Shown here: positions 27,695 to 35,674 of the stretch, piece after piece | How positions within the stretch are numbered: position 1 is the first letter of the stretch | Layout: each line of letters opens with the position of its first letter | NCBI RefSeq assembly: GCF_025148125.1 | Contig: NZ_CP102267.1 | Coordinates: 1,622,501 to 1,686,500, forward strand | DNA from: Blautia wexlerae DSM 19850 | GTDB lineage: Bacteria; Bacillota; Clostridia; Lachnospirales; Lachnospiraceae | Length of the DNA stretch: 64,000 nucleotides | Direction of reading: 5' to 3' | Made by a program: the position numbers and the translations under genes | The notes under the pieces: model-generated | Told to the model about the DNA's origin: nothing | The model's input: only the letters and a program-made list of their open reading frames with translations | Database searches by the model: none

Positions 27695-27900
27695 AGAAAA
27701 ACAGTTTGTTTCGTGTGCGGTTTCGGGATCTAAGATATTCTAAGCTGCCATAAATCTGCTAAAAGCATGAGCCGTCTTATCAAACTCGCTCCGTTGCAAA
27801 CTTCGCTCAGACAGTGATGCAGCCGGCTCATAACGCAGATTTCTGCCAGCTAAGAATATCTAAGATCCCTGCAAATGCACACGAAACAAACTGTTTTTCT
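27695..27900 (+). repeat. 206-bp palindromic element with conserved internal loops, copy A
   Basis: The outer 24 bases (27695-27718) are perfectly complementary to 27877-27900. Inside is a second, imperfect stem beginning GGGATC/GATCCC, with CTAAG on both strands, that ends at AAATCTGC/GCAGATTT. A third stem follows (GAGCCG/CGGCTC), and the top carries ACTCGCT and CGCTCAGACAG. The unpaired segments, including GCGGTTTCGGG opposite CCCTGCAAATGC and TAAAAGCATGA opposite TCATAACGC, recur in copy B at 61321-61520, but the paired arms are different in sequence there. It has no coding potential. It lies between the ilvA terminator and the MNT/HEPN pair. Confidence 0.85.
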
Positions 27901-28149
27901 TCGCTGGATATTTAGCGGTAATTTATGGAATTGCTATAAATTAACTTTGTCAAGAGAAGATGCTTGATATTAATTTTGAAAGAATGCCGTAAATACGCGC
28001 TTTTCCGGGCATATTGGCAGGAGTCTGTGACAATCTTGTGACAAATGCGGGAAAAATATGAATTTACAGTGTGAGAAAGCAGTAGAAAAGATATGGTGGT
28101 TCGGTTATAATAAAGAAAAAAGTATCGAAGCAGGAAAGGAGAAAACATT

Positions 28150-28491
28150 ATGCCGGTAACAATAAAAATATTGTTGGATCAGTATACCGAAATATTACGG
28201 AAGATATATGGAAGTCATTTAAAGACAGTAATTTTATATGGATCCTATGCAAGGGGAGATTATAAGGCAGATTCTGATATAGATATAATGATTCTCCTGG
28301 ACTTGTCAGACATAGATATTAAACAGTATCGCCATGAATTGTCAGGAGAAACTTTTGATTTCAATATGGATCATGACCTTGATATTAAACCGATAGCAAA
28401 AAGCCAACAGCATTTCCAGAACTGGGTTGATGTATACCCATTTTATGCGAATGTAAAGAAAGAAGGGGTGAAACTGTTTGATGCAGCCTAA
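28150..28491 (+). CDS. MNT-type nucleotidyltransferase, probable antitoxin of a HEPN/MNT pair
   Basis: 113 residues. The nucleotidyltransferase signature GSYARGDYKADSDIDI lies at 31-46, with a third acidic residue expected in DFNMDHDLDIKP. This minimal fold (no extra domains) is the MNT class that pairs with HEPN proteins. In characterised MntA/HepT systems the MNT enzyme adds AMP groups to the HEPN RNase and silences it. The ATG is preceded by GGAAAGGAG. It overlaps the HEPN gene by 11 bases. A TATAAT at 28106-28111 may be the promoter. Assignment as antitoxin is by analogy. Confidence 0.85.
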   Translation: MPVTIKILLDQYTEILRKIYGSHLKTVILYGSYARGDYKADSDIDIMILLDLSDIDIKQYRHELSGETFDFNMDHDLDIKPIAKSQQHFQNWVDVYPFYANVKKEGVKLFDAA

Positions 28492-29002
28492 TGAAAAGGG
28501 AACGCAGAAAGATTTGGTATTGTATCGTATTGAAACCTCTAAAAGTGACATCAAAGCAGCTGAAATCCTTTTGGCAGCTAAAGAATTCCGTGGAGCAAAT
28601 AACCGGGCATATTATGGGATTTACCATGCAATATCAGCTGTGCATGCGTTGGATGGCAATGCGTATAAAAGACATAAAGATGCTCTGGCGAATTTCAATA
28701 AGAATTATGTAAAAACGGAGATTTTTCCGAGAAAGCTTGGAAAGAAAATTGTTGAATCAGAAGAAATCCGTCATGCCAGTGATTATGATGATTTCTATAT
28801 AGCGACAAGAGAAGAGGCTGAGGAACAGATCCAGACAGCAAAAGAGTTGGTATCACGTGTAGAAGAATATGTACAGGCAAGATGGAAGAAAGAGTCTGAA
28901 AAAACTGTTCGAAATGCGGAATACCTGGATATGATAGACAGAGGAATTGCTCAGTTATCAGCAGGCAATGGGCAGGAACATGAGCTGAACGAGACAGACT
29001 GA
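28481..29002 (+). CDS. HEPN domain protein, partner of the MNT nucleotidyltransferase
   Basis: 173 residues, mainly helical. The block RGANNRAYYGIYHAISAVHA near residues 39-58 and ASDYDDFY near 100 are typical of the HEPN family that follows MNT genes. The catalytic RxxxxH motif of RNase-active HEPN proteins is not evident; instead there is R-H-A-S-D-Y, so it may be an inactive or substrate-binding HEPN protein. The ATG at 28481 has AGAAGGGGTG upstream and overlaps the MNT stop, so the two are coupled. The last 40 residues are charged and possibly disordered. Confidence 0.8.
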   Translation: MQPNEKGTQKDLVLYRIETSKSDIKAAEILLAAKEFRGANNRAYYGIYHAISAVHALDGNAYKRHKDALANFNKNYVKTEIFPRKLGKKIVESEEIRHASDYDDFYIATREEAEEQIQTAKELVSRVEEYVQARWKKESEKTVRNAEYLDMIDRGIAQLSAGNGQEHELNETD

Positions 29003-29088
29003 TGATGTAAGTTGGTTGTCTTACAACATAAATGGGAATGGATTTCTTTGGACCATCACCTGTAGAGGCCATTATGAAGATTAATTAG

Positions 29089-29129
29089 AAAAAGGACTGG
29101 GATCATAATAATATGGTTCTGGTCTTTTT
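29089..29129 (+). terminator. Intrinsic terminator after the MNT/HEPN pair
   Basis: A stem with several G-T pairs (AAAAAGGACTGGGATCAT against ATGGTTCTGGTCTTTTT), ending in five T. Confidence 0.65.
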
Positions 29130-29209
29130 GCGGTAGAAACGTGTTGCTGAATATAAAGAAAGTTAGATTTAAAAAATTATGATAAAGAAAATGTAGTGAG
29201 GAGGATAGT

Positions 29210-29809
29210 ATGCCATCAAAAGCGTATAAAACATTCCAAAAAAATCTTAATCAGGTGAATAAATTAATTGAAACATATAATCATGAATTGGAAAGAAACT
29301 CAGGAAGAGGAAAAAAGAGCCTTGATCATTTGACTAGGGCTGGATTGATTTTTTTATGTTCATCTTTTGAAGTATATGTAGAATCTGTTACTTACGAAAC
29401 GGGGAATTTCATAACAAGAAAAATATATCAGCCTAAAAAATTGCCCATGGAAGCAAAGAAAACTATTTCAGATGCTGTGAAAAAAGAAAAAAATGATATT
29501 TCGCCAATTTTATTTTACGATGATTGGAAAGAATATTATAGAAAATTAATATATTATGATATTAAGAAATTAAATACACCAAAAGTACAGAATATACAAC
29601 AGTTATTTAAAAATTATTTTGGAATTAGTGAAAATGAGATTGATGATACGGCATTTCCATTTAAATCTTTGGGTGATATTATTTCTACGAGGGGAGATGT
29701 TGCGCACAATATATATAGTGAAAAATATTTAAGGAAAGGTAAGTTATTAGAATATGTCGATACTATAAAAGCTTGTGTATTAGAAATGGATAAATTATTA
29801 TATAAGTAA
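29210..29809 (+). CDS. Stand-alone HEPN protein (RiboL-PSP-HEPN-like), AT-rich
   Basis: 199 residues, helical and basic. Near the C-terminus STRGDVAHN contains Arg161 and His166, the RxxxxH motif of RNase-active HEPN proteins, and the layout (helical bundle, FLCSSFEVYVESV near 55, motif near the end) resembles the RiboL-PSP-HEPN family. Base composition is visibly more AT-rich than its neighbours, with many AAA, ATA and TTA codons, suggesting recent transfer. There is no obvious antitoxin beside it. GAGGAGG precedes the ATG. A role in RNA cleavage during phage or stress response is inferred from the family. Confidence 0.7.
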   Translation: MPSKAYKTFQKNLNQVNKLIETYNHELERNSGRGKKSLDHLTRAGLIFLCSSFEVYVESVTYETGNFITRKIYQPKKLPMEAKKTISDAVKKEKNDISPILFYDDWKEYYRKLIYYDIKKLNTPKVQNIQQLFKNYFGISENEIDDTAFPFKSLGDIISTRGDVAHNIYSEKYLRKGKLLEYVDTIKACVLEMDKLLYK

Positions 29810-29852
29810 AGAATTTACGGCTAATTGCCAACACATAAATAAGTAATATTCT

Positions 29853-29893
29853 AATATGATGAGTTACCCATTTGTCGAGCAACTCATCATATT
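29853..29893. terminator. Bidirectional terminator between HEPN and AraC genes
   Basis: A perfect 13-bp stem AATATGATGAGTT/AACTCATCATATT with a 15-base loop, between two convergent genes and flanked by A/T-rich sequence on both sides. Confidence 0.75.
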
Positions 29894-29914
29894 ATTATGA
29901 AATTATATCGGCAT

Positions 29915-30904
29915 TTATGAATTTAAATTTCTATATCGCCTATATTCTAACGGTGACATAGAAAATCGTTTTTTAAAAACCAATGCAAATTTACTTTGAT
30001 TCATGTAACCGACCTGTTCTGCTATTTCTGCAACAGAGAGTGTAGTAGATACAAGTAATTCCGCAGCTCGTTTCATTCTACATTCACGCAGATAAAAAGA
30101 TATGTTCTGACCAAAAACTCCTCGAAAATAATTTTTTAAGCTAGTTTCACTAACAGAAAATTGCGCTGCTAATTCCCATGCTGGATGATGTTGACGTAAA
30201 TCAGAAGTAATAATTTTTTCAACACGTTTTGCGATATCTACCTGCGTTTCAGTAAAGAATGTGCAGGCTTGTGATGGGGGAATATCGTTAAGGTTTTGCA
30301 TCAGCGAAAATAATGCCAGAGCATAGACCTTCATTTGAGAAATTGAAAATGGGGGTGCAATATCCAAAAGTCCCCAAAGTTTCGTCAATATTTCCTCGAC
30401 TTCAGGAGCAACCGTCGAAATATAGGTATTACCATCAGGGCAAAAAAGTTCAATGATTTTGTGAAAGTCAATGCCGAACTCTTTTTTTATCCATGCACTT
30501 TCTGATGTCAGCGTATCAGTATCAACGAAAAGTTCCATTCCTTCATAGATACGGCGAGGATAGACATATTGTTTTTGTGCGAAACGCTCTGTGAGAGAAA
30601 TTTCTCTATCTTTCACATACACAAAGTTTTCGTTATTCAAGACAATCTCACAACGCCCGGTTACACAATAGTTTAGAAGTAATGGACCTTTTTCAATGGA
30701 GCTATCTTCACAGAAATTGGGTGCTACCCATGTAGGAGAATTTACGAAGATATAAGCAATAGTAAGCCCGGAGAAAAGCGGGAAAAAAGTCATCGATCCT
30801 TTTCCATCTTTGGTTTTCATAAGTAGTTCTGCGCTGAAATCACTGCGTTTTATTGAAATACCAGGAATTTCAATACATTTTCTTATAATATCATCAATCT
30901 TCAT
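29915..30904 (-). CDS. AraC-family transcriptional regulator
   Basis: 329 residues. The last 100 residues hold two helix-turn-helix units (WELAAQFSVSETSLKNYFR; TTLSVAEIAEQVGYMNQSKF) and the closing PLEYRRYR of the AraC/XylS family. The first 200 residues are a sensing domain. It diverges from the ECF/ABC import operon at 31107, so it probably controls it, as AraC-type YbtA controls siderophore import in Yersinia. On its strand AGGAG lies 5 bases before the ATG at 30904, preferred over 30919. The inducer cannot be read from the sequence. Confidence 0.88.
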   Translation of the reverse strand: MKIDDIIRKCIEIPGISIKRSDFSAELLMKTKDGKGSMTFFPLFSGLTIAYIFVNSPTWVAPNFCEDSSIEKGPLLLNYCVTGRCEIVLNNENFVYVKDREISLTERFAQKQYVYPRRIYEGMELFVDTDTLTSESAWIKKEFGIDFHKIIELFCPDGNTYISTVAPEVEEILTKLWGLLDIAPPFSISQMKVYALALFSLMQNLNDIPPSQACTFFTETQVDIAKRVEKIITSDLRQHHPAWELAAQFSVSETSLKNYFRGVFGQNISFYLRECRMKRAAELLVSTTLSVAEIAEQVGYMNQSKFALVFKKRFSMSPLEYRRYRNLNS

Positions 30905-31064
30905 TTTAGCTCCTATCACTCAATTATCGCACTTCTTACATTTGTTTTTAATTATATTATAGGTTTGGAAAAGGAGTCAGTCAACAGAAAAACTCGTTGC
31001 TGTTTGGAGCTAAAAAGCTAATTGGTTGTAGAGAGGCATGACTAACTGTGTTATCTTAGAAAGA

Positions 31065-31082
31065 GGTTAGAGTTTGCTAACC
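31065..31082 (+). promoter_or_regulatory. Inverted repeat GGTTAG-N6-CTAACC before the import operon
   Basis: A perfect 6-bp inverted repeat with a 6-base spacer, ending 11 bases before the ribosome binding site of the first operon gene. The half-sites match those of DtxR/IdeR iron boxes (GGTTAG/CTAACC), but the spacing is larger. A further CTAAC lies at 31042-31046. It would suit control by a DtxR-type regulator such as the one whose remains lie at the operon end. Confidence 0.45.
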
Positions 31083-31106
31083 AACAAATGAATGGAGGTA
31101 TTCGTT

Positions 31107-31691
31107 ATGAACAACAAGTTACAAGCAAAGGATCTGATTAACCTGGGTCTGTTCACCGTTCTCTACTTTGTGATTGGTTGTTGTGTCGCCATTCCTATTG
31201 GGTTTGTGCCTATCTTTTTGCCAATCCTCGGTGCCTTGTGGTCTTTGATTACAGGTATCCCCTTCATGCTGTTCCTGACAAGAGTAAAAAAATTCGGCAT
31301 GGTTACGATTATGGGGATTTTGAGCGGTTTACTGATGGGCCTGACCGGCATGGGTTTCTGGGGTGTACCAATGGGTCTGATCTTTGGCGTTCTGGGAGAT
31401 TTGATTTTGAAATCCGGCGGTTATAAAAGTGCTAAAAAGAGCCTGATTGGTTATGCGGTATTCAGTCTTTGGATGGTTGGTACATACATTCCGATGTATT
31501 TTATGGTAGAGGACTCCTGGACCAGTTTTGCGGCCAGCTTCGGTGAGGAATACGCTGACCAGGTGATGGCTGTCATGCCCATGTGGAGCATTGTTCTGGT
31601 AATTGCCGGAATTTTTGTCTTTGCAATTTTTGGCGGCCTGTTAGGTAAGGCGCTTCTGAAAAAACATTTTGTTAAAGCGGGAATTGTGTAA
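31107..31691 (+). CDS. ECF transporter S component, MptD family
   Basis: 194 residues, five or six hydrophobic helices with short loops. VLYFVIGCCVAIPIGFVP and the ILGALWSLITGIPF stretch fit the MptD-type substrate-binding subunits of energy-coupling-factor importers. GGAGG lies 8 bases before the ATG at 31107. The stop overlaps the start of the T component by one base, so the two are coupled. Family members are found next to T, A and YbtPQ-like genes in metal-chelate clusters; the actual ligand is not known. Confidence 0.75.
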   Translation: MNNKLQAKDLINLGLFTVLYFVIGCCVAIPIGFVPIFLPILGALWSLITGIPFMLFLTRVKKFGMVTIMGILSGLLMGLTGMGFWGVPMGLIFGVLGDLILKSGGYKSAKKSLIGYAVFSLWMVGTYIPMYFMVEDSWTSFAASFGEEYADQVMAVMPMWSIVLVIAGIFVFAIFGGLLGKALLKKHFVKAGIV

Positions 31692-32431
31692 TGGACGGGG
31701 TATCATTCTCTGCGACGACTGAAAATAGAAAAGGGATATTGCTTGACCCTCGTACAAAGCTTCTGTTGTTGTTGACGATTACAACTCTGATGTTCAGCAC
31801 CAGCAATGAGGGGATTATGAACATTGTCAAGCCCTGTTTAAGTCTTGTCCCTTTTGTACTGATTTTATCAGAACATCGCTTTAAAACAGCCGGAAAATAT
31901 TTACTGCTCTATGTAGCCTGCTTTGCATTGGAACGGATTGCCCTTGTATATTTAAGCGGCTTGCTTTCTTTCATTGTGATGGCAGTTACATCCATTATGA
32001 CACGGTTTGCGCCTGGCATCATGACTGGTGCATGGCTGATCTCCTCGACTTCCGTCAGCGAGTTTATCGGCGCTATGGAGCGTATGCACATCACAGAAAA
32101 AATCGTCATCCCCATGTCTGTGATTTTTCGCTTTTTCCCTACAATCAGCGAAGAATATCAGGCAATCCGGGATGCCATGAAAATGCGGGGTATCCGCTTC
32201 GGTGGGAGACATCCTTTGCTGATGGTGGAATACAGGCTGGTTCCTTTGATGGTATCCGTTGTAAAGATTGGTGACGAACTTTCTGCTGCTGCGTTGACAC
32301 GGGGGCTGGGTGCCCCTGTTAGACGCACAAATGTATGCCAAATTGGTTTTCATTTTCAAGATGTAGTTGCCGCCCTATTCTGTATCCTCTGTTTTATTGT
32401 ATTTCTGCTTCAGAAACAACTTGTCTTTTGA
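31691..32431 (+). CDS. ECF transporter T component
   Basis: 246 residues with N-terminal helices and a cytoplasmic coupling region. MRGIR in the segment AIRDAMKMRGIRFGG and TRG in AALTRGLGAP are the two short Arg-Gly motifs that couple T proteins to the ATPases. DPRTKLLLLLTITTL at the start is the usual first helix. The ATG overlaps the S-component stop (TAATG). It links the S subunit to the double ATPase that follows. Confidence 0.85.
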   Translation: MDGVSFSATTENRKGILLDPRTKLLLLLTITTLMFSTSNEGIMNIVKPCLSLVPFVLILSEHRFKTAGKYLLLYVACFALERIALVYLSGLLSFIVMAVTSIMTRFAPGIMTGAWLISSTSVSEFIGAMERMHITEKIVIPMSVIFRFFPTISEEYQAIRDAMKMRGIRFGGRHPLLMVEYRLVPLMVSVVKIGDELSAAALTRGLGAPVRRTNVCQIGFHFQDVVAALFCILCFIVFLLQKQLVF

Positions 32432-32445
32432 AAGGGGGTGAGCCT

Positions 32446-33918
32446 GTGATACGGATTGACCATGTGACCTTCTCTTATGGAGAAGAAAGCGAGAGTGCCG
32501 GTGGTGTTCAGGATATAAACCTGAACATAGAGGATGGACAATTTATTGTACTTTGCGGCGAAAGCGGCTGTGGGAAAACAACAATTACCCGCCTGATTAA
32601 CGGCCTGATCCCTCACTACTATGAGGGCAAAATGAGCGGAAATGTTTGGGTGAATAAGGCAAAGATTTCGGAGCAGCCCCTTTATGATACTGCAAAAACA
32701 GTTGGTAGCGTATTTCAAAATCCACGCTCTCAATTTTTTAATGTGGACACGACCAGTGAAATTACATTCGGATGTGAAAATCTCGGCCAGCCAGAGCGAA
32801 GTATTCGAGAACGATTAGAAAAAACCGTCCAGGATTTTCATTTGGAGAAACTGATGGGGCGCAATATTTTTCACCTCTCCGGGGGAGAAAAACAGAAAAT
32901 CGCCTGTGCCGGGGTGTCGATTATGGAGCCTGATGTACTTGTTATGGATGAACCATCATCTAACCTCGATGCTTCTTCTATTCTCGATTTGAGATCCATA
33001 CTTGCATTTTGGAAGTCGCAGGGAAAAACAATTATCGTGTCAGAACATCGGCTTTACTACCTGCGAGGCCTTGCGGATCGCTTTATTTATATTACTGCCG
33101 GACAAGTGGAAAGGGATTACTCTGCGGCAGAGTTTGAGCAACTTACAGAGCAGCAAAGAGCCGATATGGGACTTCGCACCTTTATTCTTGAAGATTTGCT
33201 ACCGCCCGAAATATCACCGCAAATCGGAGAACAAATGCAGCTTCGCAATTTCTGTTTTGCCTACAGAAACGAGCCGGAAACGCTTCACATTCATGAAAGC
33301 AAAATTCCGGCGAACCGTATTGTAGCGATTATTGGAAATAATGGAGCTGGAAAATCGACTTTCTCCCGGTGCTTTTGCGGTTTGGAAAAGCGGTGCGGCG
33401 AAGTTATATGGAATGGAAAAGCCTACCGTCCCAAAGACAGGTTGAATACCTGCTATATGGTAATGCAGGAAGTCAATCATCAGCTTTTTACGGAAACGGT
33501 GTTAGATGAGGTTTTAATCAGCATGGAGGACGAAAGCGAGGAGCAGGCAGAAAAAATCCTTGCCGAGTTAGATTTGACAGATTTCAAAGACAGACACCCT
33601 ATGTCCCTCTCCGGCGGTCAGAAACAGCGGGTAGCGATTGCCTCAGCAATCGCGTCTAAACGCTCTATTTTATTTTTTGATGAACCGACCAGCGGCCTTG
33701 ATTATAAGCACATGAAAGAGGTTGCAAATGTCCTGCGACAAGTCAGGGACACGGGTATTACCGTGTATGTCATTACTCATGACCTTGAGTTGATATTAGA
33801 CTGTTGTACGGATATTGTCCATTTTGAAGATGGTTCTATCATCGACCAATTTCCAATGGATGCGGATGGACTTGAAAAAATTAGAAACTATTTCATAAAG
33901 GGGGTATCTGTAAAGTGA
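32446..33918 (+). CDS. ECF transporter double ATPase (A components fused)
   Basis: 490 residues with two ABC ATPase domains in one chain. Walker A loops: GESGCGKTT (near 37) and GNNGAGKST (near 295); signatures LSGGEKQK and LSGGQKQR; Walker B VLVMDEPSSNLD and ILFFDEPTSGLD. In most ECF systems the two A subunits are separate; fused forms are known. The start is GTG at 32446, with AAAGGGGGTGA upstream; a longer frame starting at 32335 would overlap the T gene heavily. The stop overlaps the next gene's GTG by 4 bases. Confidence 0.88.
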   Translation: MIRIDHVTFSYGEESESAGGVQDINLNIEDGQFIVLCGESGCGKTTITRLINGLIPHYYEGKMSGNVWVNKAKISEQPLYDTAKTVGSVFQNPRSQFFNVDTTSEITFGCENLGQPERSIRERLEKTVQDFHLEKLMGRNIFHLSGGEKQKIACAGVSIMEPDVLVMDEPSSNLDASSILDLRSILAFWKSQGKTIIVSEHRLYYLRGLADRFIYITAGQVERDYSAAEFEQLTEQQRADMGLRTFILEDLLPPEISPQIGEQMQLRNFCFAYRNEPETLHIHESKIPANRIVAIIGNNGAGKSTFSRCFCGLEKRCGEVIWNGKAYRPKDRLNTCYMVMQEVNHQLFTETVLDEVLISMEDESEEQAEKILAELDLTDFKDRHPMSLSGGQKQRVAIASAIASKRSILFFDEPTSGLDYKHMKEVANVLRQVRDTGITVYVITHDLELILDCCTDIVHFEDGSIIDQFPMDADGLEKIRNYFIKGVSVK

Positions 33919-35660
33919 AAGAAGAAAAGAAAGAGTCGCCCATAGGCGTCTTATGGGGATGGGGCAAACTTTATCATGGAAAATTCATCGGCAGTATTAT
34001 CCTTGCAGTATTAGGCGTGGCCTGCCAGATGGTGCCCTATTTCTGCGTGGCGCATATTGTCACAATGATGTTGTCTGGGGAACAGAATTTTTCCCGCTAT
34101 GTGACCGCTGGCATTATTGCATTGTGCGGCTACTTTGGGAAAGTGCTGTTTTCCAGTCTTTCTACAACGATTTCCCACACGGCGACCTATTACACGCTGC
34201 GCGATCTGCGAGAGAATATCACCGCAAAGCTGGCCCGCGTCCCGATGGGGACGATTTTAGACACTCCGTCCGGCCAGTACAAAACGACGATTGTTGACCG
34301 GGTTGAAGGCATGGAATCGACCTTCGCACACCTGCTCCCGGAAATGACCGCAAATGTGCTGGTGCCTTTGGTGATTGTCGTATATCTGTTCGTTATGGAC
34401 TGGCGCATGGCGCTCCTGTCCCTTGTTACGTTGGTGGTGGGCCTTGCTGTCATGTCCGCCGGTATGAAGAATTATCCCGTCAAATGGGAGGGCGCGGTTA
34501 AAGCGGGAAAGCAGATGGCAAACGCCATTGTAGAATACATCGGCGGGATTGAGGTGGTAAAGGCGTTCAGCCAATCCGCCGGTTCCTACAAAAAATATTC
34601 TGACGCGGTGAATTATAACGCCAACTATTATGTGGACTGGATGCGTGAAAACCAGAAAATCATGAGCGCCTACAACGCCATCCTGCCCTCAGTGCTGATC
34701 TGCGTGCTGCCCTGCGGCTTCGCGTTCTGGCTCTCCGGCAGTCTGGAGCTTTCCACCTTCCTGTCCATTGTGATTTTCTCGCTGGGGCTGATCGGGCCGA
34801 TTATTGCGGCCTTTACCTTTACGGACGATTTGGCCGTACTGGGGACAAATGTGGAAGAAATCAGCCAGCTTCTGAACGCCGAAGAACTGAACCATAAAGA
34901 AACGCCGATCAAGCTGGAAGATACCGGCATTTCTCTTAGGTCTGTGTCGTTTTCCTATGACGGGACAACAGAGGTTTTGCATGATGTGAATCTCGCCATC
35001 CACCCCGGAACCATGACCGCCCTTGTAGGGCCGTCCGGCTCCGGCAAATCTACGGTGGCGAAGCTGATTGCCGGGTATTGGGATGTTACATCCGGCAGCA
35101 TTACCCTCGGCGGCCATGAGCTGAAGGATATGCCGCTGTCTGAAATTGCAGACCAGATTTCCTATGTATCTCAGGATAACTACCTGTTTAACCGCAGTAT
35201 CCGGGAGAATATCCGCATGGGAAGCCCCAGTGCCACGGACGCAGAGGTGGAGCAAGCAGCCAAACAAAGCGGCTGCGACGCCTTTATCCGCAAGCTGGAT
35301 AATGGCTATGATACGGTTGTCGGCAGCGCCGGTTCCCATCTTTCCGGCGGTGAACGCCAGCGGATTGCCATCGCCCGCGCCATGCTGAAAAATGCGCCGG
35401 TTGTCATTTTGGATGAGGCAACTGCCTATATCGACCCAGAGAATGAGGCGCTGGTGCAGAAAGCCATTTCCACTTTAACTGTCGGCAAGACCCTGATTGT
35501 GATCGCACACCGGCTGTCTACCATTGTTGGCGCAGATAACATCGTTGTGGTGAAGGATGGAACCATCCACGCACAGGGTACGCATGAGAAGCTGCTGGAA
35601 ACCTGCCCCCTCTACCGGGATATGTGGCAGGCGCACATCGGCGCGAAAGACCAGATGTAA
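33915..35660 (+). CDS. ABC half-transporter with fused membrane and ATPase domains (YbtP-like)
   Basis: 581 residues: six helices in the first 320, then an ATPase with Walker A GPSGSGKST, signature LSGGERQR and Walker B VVILDEATAYIDPENE. This is the type I exporter fold, but paired genes of this form next to metal-chelate systems (YbtP/YbtQ in Yersinia) act in import. Start is GTG overlapping the previous stop. From here to 37411 the DNA is clearly richer in G and C, especially in third codon positions, than the surrounding genes, a sign of separate origin. Confidence 0.85.
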   Translation: MKEEKKESPIGVLWGWGKLYHGKFIGSIILAVLGVACQMVPYFCVAHIVTMMLSGEQNFSRYVTAGIIALCGYFGKVLFSSLSTTISHTATYYTLRDLRENITAKLARVPMGTILDTPSGQYKTTIVDRVEGMESTFAHLLPEMTANVLVPLVIVVYLFVMDWRMALLSLVTLVVGLAVMSAGMKNYPVKWEGAVKAGKQMANAIVEYIGGIEVVKAFSQSAGSYKKYSDAVNYNANYYVDWMRENQKIMSAYNAILPSVLICVLPCGFAFWLSGSLELSTFLSIVIFSLGLIGPIIAAFTFTDDLAVLGTNVEEISQLLNAEELNHKETPIKLEDTGISLRSVSFSYDGTTEVLHDVNLAIHPGTMTALVGPSGSGKSTVAKLIAGYWDVTSGSITLGGHELKDMPLSEIADQISYVSQDNYLFNRSIRENIRMGSPSATDAEVEQAAKQSGCDAFIRKLDNGYDTVVGSAGSHLSGGERQRIAIARAMLKNAPVVILDEATAYIDPENEALVQKAISTLTVGKTLIVIAHRLSTIVGADNIVVVKDGTIHAQGTHEKLLETCPLYRDMWQAHIGAKDQM

Positions 35661-35674
35661 GGGGGTGTTGTCAG

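Noticed and set aside
27583..28149. Integron attC-like site in palindrome A
   Set aside because: No conserved core GTTRRRY, no integrase and no cassette array; the element is much longer than attC and its internal loops are conserved instead.
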